A stretch of 28,991 bases of DNA, taken from contig CAJTUQ010000028.1 in the NCBI GenBank assembly GCA_910579335.1, positions 1 through 28,991 of the forward strand, written 5' to 3'. This document shows positions 24,116 to 28,991 of this stretch, one piece after another. Source of the DNA: an uncultured Dorea sp. (GTDB lineage: Bacteria > Bacillota > Clostridia > Lachnospirales > Lachnospiraceae). The notes under the pieces were generated by a model. The model ran no database searches, was not told the origin of the DNA, and saw only the letters and a program-made list of their open reading frames with translations. Numbering within the stretch: position 1 is the first letter of the stretch; each line of letters begins with the position of its first letter. Both the position numbers and the translations under genes were made by a program.

Positions 24116-25723
24116 GTGGATAAGGATACGTCCAGCACGATTCGCCGTGCGGAGCATTTTAAGGTGGTTTTAATCGGAGAGGGAGTCATCGTAGGGGGAA
24201 TTGCCGGATTTGTGGTGATTCTCTATCGTATGATACTTGAGTTTGCAGATGATACTCTGAAACAGGTGCTGAATTTTATTGCAGATCACCCGCTTAGAAT
24301 TGCAGGATGGTTTTTTATATTAATCGTGCTGGCATGGATTGTTGGAAAACTCGTGTCCGCCGAACCGATGATTTCGGGAAGCGGAATACCTCAGCTTGAA
24401 GGGGAGATGATAGGAAAGCTTGACCAGAATTGGTGGAAGGTTATCGGCGGCAAGTTTCTGGGAGGTTTTTTATGTCTGCTGGGCGGTATGGCACTGGGGC
24501 GCGAGGGTCCGTCTATCCAGCTTGGAGCGATGGCTGGAAAGGGAGTGTCTAAGGGGCTTGAGCGTGGGAAAACAGAGGAAAAATTTCTTTTGACCTGTGG
24601 AGCGAGCGCAGGGCTGGCGGCAGCATTCCATGCACCTTTGGCGGGGGTGATGTTCTCGCTGGAGGAAGTACATAAAAATTTTTCCGTATCGGTGCTGATG
24701 TCGGTTATGGCATCTTCGCTTACGGCGGATTTTCTCGCATCCACAGTGTTTGGCATGACTCCGGTATTTACGTTTGATATTGTAAAGCCGCTTCCAGTGC
24801 AATATTATGGGATGATATTGTTGCTTGGCGGATTGTTAGGCCTGCTTGGGGCGTTTTACAACTGGTTTACACTCAAGGTGCAGTCTTTGTACAACCATGC
24901 AAAGTTTCTTAATACGACGACAAAGCTGGTAATACCGTTTATCTGTGCAGGGATTCTTGGCGTTACGGCGCCGGAGCTTTTAGGAAGCGGACATAAGCTG
25001 ATTGAATATCTGACAAATGTAGATGTCCTGTTAAGTACAATTATTTTTATATTCATCAGCCGGTTTCTGTTTTCGGCAATATGCTTCGGATCAGGAGCGC
25101 CGGGCGGCATTTTCTTTCCGCTGCTTGTATTGGGCGGATTTATAGGAGGTGTCTTTGCGACGGCAGGAGTACAGTATTTCGGGATGGATGCCGTTTATAT
25201 CAACAATTTTGTAGTCCTTGCTATGGCCGGATATTTTTCGGCAATTGTAAGGGCTCCGCTTACCGGGATTATCTTGATTTTTGAGATGACCGGTTCTCTG
25301 ACGCAGATGCTTTCTTTATCCATCGTGTCCATTATTGCCTACATTGTTGCAACGCTTTTGGAATCTAAGCCGATATATGAGAGCCTTCTTGAAAGGCTTC
25401 TTCTAAAGCAGGAGGAGGTCTTGCAGGGGGAGCGGGAAGAAAAGAAAAAGGAGGCGGCCTGCGGGCACAAAATACTTACAAACTTTGTTGTACAGTACAA
25501 TTCTGCATTAAATGAAACGCTCATCAGTGAGATAAAATGGCCGGAGAACTGTCTTGTGGTTTCTGTTCAAAGAGGAGTCAGGGAGATTATTCCCAGAGGG
25601 ACGACAAGGCTGCAGGTAGGAGACGTAATCGTGATGCTGATGGATGAACGGGATATGGCAAGAGTGCATGATGTAATGGAAAAACTATGCGCTTCAAAGG
25701 ATTACTTTACCTCTGAACAATAA
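24116..25723 (+). CDS. ClC-type chloride/proton antiporter with RCK_C domain
   Basis: Membrane Cl-/H+ exchanger, 535 aa. ClC signatures are present in order: GSGIPQLEGE, GREGPSIQLGAM with gating glutamate Glu130, and GSGAPGGIFFPLLVLGG. A Glu-Glu pair (183-184, SLEEVHK) matches the internal proton glutamate of E. coli ClC, favouring an antiporter over a channel. The last 85 residues form a TrkA_C/RCK_C-like regulatory domain (LVVSVQRGVREIIPRGTTRL, then GDVIVMLMDE). GTG 24116 is the likely start, with GAGGGAGGAA six bases upstream; TTG 24083 has none. It is monocistronic, since the next gene has its own promoter and T-box. Roles in the family are acid resistance and chloride balance. Confidence 0.93.
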   Translation: MDKDTSSTIRRAEHFKVVLIGEGVIVGGIAGFVVILYRMILEFADDTLKQVLNFIADHPLRIAGWFFILIVLAWIVGKLVSAEPMISGSGIPQLEGEMIGKLDQNWWKVIGGKFLGGFLCLLGGMALGREGPSIQLGAMAGKGVSKGLERGKTEEKFLLTCGASAGLAAAFHAPLAGVMFSLEEVHKNFSVSVLMSVMASSLTADFLASTVFGMTPVFTFDIVKPLPVQYYGMILLLGGLLGLLGAFYNWFTLKVQSLYNHAKFLNTTTKLVIPFICAGILGVTAPELLGSGHKLIEYLTNVDVLLSTIIFIFISRFLFSAICFGSGAPGGIFFPLLVLGGFIGGVFATAGVQYFGMDAVYINNFVVLAMAGYFSAIVRAPLTGIILIFEMTGSLTQMLSLSIVSIIAYIVATLLESKPIYESLLERLLLKQEEVLQGEREEKKKEAACGHKILTNFVVQYNSALNETLISEIKWPENCLVVSVQRGVREIIPRGTTRLQVGDVIVMLMDERDMARVHDVMEKLCASKDYFTSEQ

Positions 25724-25741
25724 AAAGCTGTGTAAAAATCC

Positions 25742-25770
25742 TTGAAATCTGTCCTCCCATGTGCTAATAT
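25742..25770 (+). promoter_or_regulatory. Promoter of the T-box-controlled aspS2-gat operon
   Basis: TTGAAA (25742-25747) and TAATAT (25765-25770) are separated by 17 bases. Transcription would start near 25777, just before the T-box stem I. Confidence 0.7.
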
Positions 25771-25776
25771 GGTTAA

Positions 25777-26060
25777 AAATTAAAAAACGAAAGCGATGAA
25801 AGAGACTCTGTCTTCTGGAACTTGACAGGAATAAGGCGTCACCGACTGAGAGCGCCTTTTGAGGAATGAGGACAATAGGGAACACTCCGGAGCAGACTGT
25901 TTGAAACAAAGTAGGGCAGTACGTGAGCGCTCGTTACGCGCAAAAAGAGGAATCCTGAAGTTTAGGGTTCAAAGCGGGTGGTACCGCGGATAACGATGAT
26001 GATATCCGTCTTGCAGCTATAATTATGTCTTAATTACAGCGCAGGGCGGATTTTTTATTC
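25777..26060 (+). promoter_or_regulatory. T-box riboswitch leader, specifier AAC (Asn) overlapping GAA (Glu)
   Basis: The T-box core GCGGGTGGTACCGCGG at 25974-25989 is diagnostic. My hand folding gives stem I with a lower GAG (25802-25804)/CTC (25885-25887), an upper TGTCTTC (25809-25815)/GAGGACA (25868-25874), and an apical AAGGCG/CGCCTT (25833-25858). The specifier loop's 3' side is ATAGGGAACA; AAC (25881-25883), followed by A and the lower stem, sits where the specifier lies in glyQS. GAA (25880-25882) overlaps it by one base. Stem III is GAATCCT/AGGGTTC (25950-25970). Antiterminator pairing CGGATA with TATCCG competes with the terminator. Uncharged tRNA binding would allow read-through into aspS2. 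Confidence 0.92.
26004..26056 (+). terminator. Regulated terminator of the T-box leader
   Basis: ATCCGTCTTGC (26004-26014) pairs with GCAGGGCGGAT (26041-26051), 11 bp with G-T pairs, followed by TTTTTT. The loop has an inner TAATTA/TAATTA hairpin. Bases ATCCG are also used by the antiterminator, so the two structures exclude each other. Confidence 0.88.
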
Positions 26061-26129
26061 CAAGACGGAGCTGCTGTAAATGGGCTTTTCGTGTCGTATC
26101 CGTCCCGCTGTAAAAAAGGAGGGCCAGAT

Positions 26130-27464
26130 ATGGATTACTATGCAGGTGTAACAAAGAAAAAGACAATGGAGCTTGGAGAACTGTTAGAAGCGGCGAAGGC
26201 GGGGGATACCGTGCGGGTAAACGGTGCGGTTCATACGATCCGGCATATGGGGACTGTGGCATTTGTTATCTTGAGAAAAAGAGAAGGGCTTTTACAGGCG
26301 GTATATGAGGAAGGAAAGGCAGAGTTTCTCCTGAGAGACATTAAAGAGGCGGCGGCAATCGAAGTGGAGGGTACGCTGAGGGAGAATGAGAGAGCCCCAG
26401 GCGGTATCGAAATCCATATGAAATCAGTCCGTATGTTAAGTGAGCCGGCGGATGAGCGGATGCCTCTTGCTATTTCCAAATGGAAGCTTAACACATCTTT
26501 GGAGGCGAAGCTCAATTATAGGGCGATTTCCCTTAGAAATGTGCGGGAGCGGGCAAAATTCCGGATTCAGGAAGGGCTTACAAGGGCATTCAGAGACTTT
26601 TTGTACGGACAGGGATTTACGGAAATCCATACCCCGAAGCTTGGAGCCAGAGGAGCAGAGGGCGGAGCGAATATCTTTAAGCTTGAATATTTTCACCGGC
26701 CTGCAGTGCTTGCGCAGAGCCCTCAGTTTTATAAACAGATGATGGCGGGAGTCTTTGACAGGGTATTTGAGACTGCGCCGGTGTTCCGGGCGGAAAAGCA
26801 TAATACGAAGCGGCATTTGAATGAGTATACAAGCCTTGATTTTGAAATGGGGTATATTGACGGGTTTGAGGATATTATGGAAATGGAAACCGGATATCTT
26901 CAATATGCGATGAAGCTGCTTGCAAAGGAGTATGCAGGAGAGATAAAGACGTTAGGAATTGAGCTTCCGGGGACGGACAGGATTCCGGCAGTGAAATTCA
27001 GTGAAATTAAGGAATTGGCGGCACAAAAGTACGGACATAGCATACGGAACCCGTTTGACTTGGAACCGGAGGAGGAGATACTTATCGGAAGGTACGCAAA
27101 AGAGGAGTGGGAGAGTGATTTTGTATTTGTGACTCATTATCCGTCAAAAAAGCGTCCCTTCTATGCAATGGACGACCCGGAGGATCCGAGATATACATTG
27201 AGCTTTGACCTTTTATACAAAGGGATGGAGATTACGACCGGGGGACAGCGCATTCACGACTACAAAGAGCTGACGGAAAAAATAAAGGCAAGAGGAATGA
27301 CAGAAGAAGGAATGGAACAGTACCTTAGTGCGTTCAAACATGGCATGCCTCCGCATGGAGGTTTGGGAATTGGGCTGGAACGGTTGACAATGAGGCTGGT
27401 TGGGGAGGATAATGTAAGGGAGACAACGTTGTTTCCGAGAGATTTAAGCCGATTGGAACCATAA
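26130..27464 (+). CDS. aspS2: Archaeal-type aspartyl-tRNA synthetase, probably non-discriminating (AspRS2)
   Basis: Class IIb aminoacyl-tRNA synthetase, 444 aa, the size of the archaeal/eukaryal AspRS, lacking the large insertion of bacterial AspS. The N-terminal OB-fold anticodon domain is at residues about 15-105 (VRVNGAVHTIRHMGTVAFVI). Catalytic motif 2 reads FRAEKHNTKRHLNEYTSLDF and motif 3 GLGIGLERLTMRL. ATG 26130 follows AAAAAAGGAGGG. With gatC and a probable gatA downstream, it most likely charges tRNA-Asn with Asp, which GatCAB then amidates to Asn-tRNA-Asn. The T-box leader responding to Asn (and perhaps Glu) tRNA fits this job. AsnRS is an alternative annotation for such proteins, but the gat genes favour AspRS2. 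Confidence 0.9.
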   Translation: MDYYAGVTKKKTMELGELLEAAKAGDTVRVNGAVHTIRHMGTVAFVILRKREGLLQAVYEEGKAEFLLRDIKEAAAIEVEGTLRENERAPGGIEIHMKSVRMLSEPADERMPLAISKWKLNTSLEAKLNYRAISLRNVRERAKFRIQEGLTRAFRDFLYGQGFTEIHTPKLGARGAEGGANIFKLEYFHRPAVLAQSPQFYKQMMAGVFDRVFETAPVFRAEKHNTKRHLNEYTSLDFEMGYIDGFEDIMEMETGYLQYAMKLLAKEYAGEIKTLGIELPGTDRIPAVKFSEIKELAAQKYGHSIRNPFDLEPEEEILIGRYAKEEWESDFVFVTHYPSKKRPFYAMDDPEDPRYTLSFDLLYKGMEITTGGQRIHDYKELTEKIKARGMTEEGMEQYLSAFKHGMPPHGGLGIGLERLTMRLVGEDNVRETTLFPRDLSRLEP

Positions 27465-27488
27465 TTCAAGGATTGAGAGGGAAAGCCT

Positions 27489-28658
27489 ATGTTTGGAGAA
27501 AGATGTACTTTATGCGGAGGGAAGCTGGACGGAAGAAAGATTTGCACCGAGTGCGGACTAAACAACAGCAAGTCAGAGAAAAACTATAAGATAAATAAAG
27601 GCTCCTGCGACGGCCAGCCTATGACCCATGTCCATGAAGAAGAAAAGGGGCAGCAGACATACCGGCAGGCAGACACGGCGCAGCAGACATACCGGCAGGC
27701 GGACACGGCGCAGCAGACATACCGGCAGGCGGACACGACGCAGCAGACATACCGGCAGGCGGATACGGCGCAGCAGACATACCGGCAGGCGGATACAGGG
27801 ACAGGAAACTCCGGCCAGAAGGAAAAGACTGCATGGAAGAAGGGGATGGCGGCGAAACCGAGGAGCCGGCAGAAAAAAGCGGGATGGGCTGCAAGGGCTG
27901 CGACGGCTTTTGTAGTTGTATCTATATTGGGAACGATTATCGGAAGTGTAGCGGATATATGGGCAGAGGAAAGCTTTTTTGAGGATTCCGATGAAAATTA
28001 TGAGAAACCGTATCCATACCAGCAGCTTTCCGACATGGGTGTCAATCTGCCCAAGGAGGGCTCGGATGAAGACTTTACGCTGCCGTCCGGAAAATATATT
28101 GTGGGGGTTCATATTCCGGCAGGAAATTATTATGCTGACGTAACGAATGATTATGATTCTGTGCAGGTCGTTGATGACGAACATTCTATATATTTGTATG
28201 AGTATCAAGCCCAGGAGGGAGACAGCTATCTGAATGATCTTCGGCTTTTTGACGGTGCGTTAGTTGAAATATCAACGTCTGACACGGTATGCCTTATCAC
28301 GGAAAATGCGCAGACTGTAAGCAGCATAGAGAATCCTCTGACCGAAACTTATGAATTTAGCGATAATACGGAAAAAACCGCCGGTGTGGATTTTGAGGCA
28401 GGGTTCTATGATTTATATGCTAATGAAGGCTGGGGAAGCGTGAATGTAAAGATAGATTCGATGGAAACAGGAATTGTTTTGGGAGAGGATGCTCCGGACG
28501 GCATGGAGTATAGGAATGTATTTCTGCCGGAGGGTTCGAAAATCGTGATTGAAGATAACTCAGACGGCATAGAGGACAGCCTTCATATGACTATGGTACC
28601 GAGTCCTCACATACCATCTGAAGATGATGTGCAGACATATGAGGATTATTATAACTAG
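27489..28658 (+). CDS. Zinc-ribbon single-pass membrane protein with tandem repeats
   Basis: 389 aa, not recognised by name. Order of parts: a zinc ribbon (Cys6, Cys9, Cys19, Cys22); a Gln/Arg-rich region with five 10-residue repeats (QQTYRQADTA, residues about 55-104); a basic stretch KPRSRQKK; one membrane helix (about 137-157); then an acidic external part with two related beta domains. The first contains LPSGKYIVGVHIPAGNYYAD, the second KTAGVDFEAGFYDLYAN. By the positive-inside rule the zinc ribbon and repeats are cytoplasmic and the beta domains outside. The start has a GAGAGGGAAAG site. It lies 24 bases after aspS2 and 11 before gatC, so it is co-transcribed with the transamidation genes, though nothing in it resembles tRNA enzymes. 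Function is unknown. Confidence 0.85.
   Translation: MFGERCTLCGGKLDGRKICTECGLNNSKSEKNYKINKGSCDGQPMTHVHEEEKGQQTYRQADTAQQTYRQADTAQQTYRQADTTQQTYRQADTAQQTYRQADTGTGNSGQKEKTAWKKGMAAKPRSRQKKAGWAARAATAFVVVSILGTIIGSVADIWAEESFFEDSDENYEKPYPYQQLSDMGVNLPKEGSDEDFTLPSGKYIVGVHIPAGNYYADVTNDYDSVQVVDDEHSIYLYEYQAQEGDSYLNDLRLFDGALVEISTSDTVCLITENAQTVSSIENPLTETYEFSDNTEKTAGVDFEAGFYDLYANEGWGSVNVKIDSMETGIVLGEDAPDGMEYRNVFLPEGSKIVIEDNSDGIEDSLHMTMVPSPHIPSEDDVQTYEDYYN
27651..27800 (+). repeat. Five in-frame 30-bp tandem repeats
   Basis: Five contiguous 30-bp units each begin CAGCAGACATACCGGCAGGC and encode QQTYRQAD plus two variable residues (TA, TA, TT, TA, TG). The first twenty bases are identical in all five. Units preserve the reading frame and are likely to vary in number between strains. 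Confidence 0.95.
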
Positions 28659-28669
28659 GAGGATGCAGT

Positions 28670-28963
28670 ATGGACGGCAGGATATCAGACGAGACGATAG
28701 AATATGTAGGTATTTTAGCAAAAATTGATTTATCCGACGAGGAGAAAGAGAATGCAAAGTCCGATATGGAGAAAATGCTTGATTATATTGATACATTAAA
28801 TGAGCTTGATACGGCGGGGATTGAACCAATGTCCCATGCGTTTGCCGTGAATAATGTGTTTCGCGAAGATATCGTAGAGAATGGCGACGGAAGTGAAGAC
28901 GCACTTGCCAATGCGCCTCTCGTAAAAAAACATGGCTTTAAAGTGCCCAAGACGATTGGCTAG
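28670..28963 (+). CDS. gatC: Asp-tRNA(Asn)/Glu-tRNA(Gln) amidotransferase subunit C
   Basis: Small subunit that clamps GatA and GatB in the tRNA-dependent amidotransferase, 97 aa. The family pattern is clear: ISDETIEYVGILAKIDLSDE at the start, then MLDYIDTLNELDTAGIEPM, FREDIV, and the ending PLVKKHGFKVPKTIG. AGGAGG lies 7 bases before ATG 28670. It follows the membrane-protein gene by 11 bases and is followed 19 bases later by the next start codon. Together with aspS2 this defines indirect synthesis of Asn-tRNA and probably Gln-tRNA. Confidence 0.95.
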   Translation: MDGRISDETIEYVGILAKIDLSDEEKENAKSDMEKMLDYIDTLNELDTAGIEPMSHAFAVNNVFREDIVENGDGSEDALANAPLVKKHGFKVPKTIG

Positions 28964-28982
28964 GCAAAAAGTGAGGTGCAGT

Positions 28983-28991
28983 ATGGATATT
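28983..28991 (+). CDS. gatA: Start of the next gene, probably gatA (cut by window end)
   Basis: ATG GAT ATT begins at 28983, preceded by GTGAGGTGC as ribosome binding site. Only three codons are visible. gatA is expected here because gatC is normally followed by gatA and gatB. The identity rests on gene order alone. Confidence 0.6.

Noticed and set aside
25871..25873. GAC (Asp) as T-box specifier
   Set aside because: These bases pair in the upper stem (GAGGACA with TGTCTTC); the AAC at 25881 is in the unpaired loop and is followed by A and the lower stem as expected.
27651..27800. CRISPR-like array
   Set aside because: Contiguous 30-bp units without spacers, in frame in a protein.

Overview
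The window looks like the chromosome of an anaerobic gut-type Clostridia, most likely a Lachnospiraceae. Supporting signs are a glycyl radical enzyme with its activase, sugar ABC transporters without their own ATPase, a large Bacillus/Clostridia-type SRP RNA, an archaeal-type AspRS next to gatC under a T-box, strong AGGAGG ribosome binding sites, and moderate GC. I see no insertion sequence, prophage, CRISPR array or tRNA gene.

Region 1 (69-11850) is one long forward operon: lipoprotein solute-binding protein, two permeases, aldo/keto reductase, PfkB kinase, class II ketose-bisphosphate aldolase, second aldo/keto reductase, glycyl-radical activase, glycyl radical enzyme, FGGY kinase, then a strong terminator. 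It reads as a complete pathway: import of a carbohydrate-like compound, two phosphorylations, radical C-O (or similar) cleavage, aldol cleavage to trioses, and disposal of reducing equivalents by the reductases. The substrate cannot be read from sequence. The closest precedent I know is the radical-dependent 'anhydroglycolysis' reported for E. coli YbiW/PflD, but the enzyme set here differs. This is the best candidate in the window for an undescribed system.

Region 2 (11828-19238) is an alpha-galactoside uptake locus of the msm/raffinose type. A reverse-strand AraC regulator is divergent from a second solute-binding protein, two permeases, a DUF624/YesL-like membrane protein and a GH36 alpha-galactosidase. 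The AraC gene converges on the region 1 operon, and its last codons form part of the shared terminator.

Region 3 (19274-23608) is housekeeping and hypothetical: an HTH protein with a long acidic linker, a dGTPase-family HD hydrolase, an uncharacterised protein with a seven-unit 27-bp repeat, and tadA. tadA converges on the SRP RNA gene (reverse strand, 23653-23912), and the two share a terminator hairpin.

Region 4 (24031-28991) holds a ClC chloride/proton antiporter with a C-terminal RCK_C domain, then a T-box leader controlling aspS2, a zinc-ribbon membrane protein, gatC and the first codons of a probable gatA. This is the tRNA-dependent Asn/Gln transamidation operon. By my folding the specifier loop holds overlapping GAA (Glu) and AAC (Asn) codons, as in the dual-specificity T-box described in Clostridium acetobutylicum.
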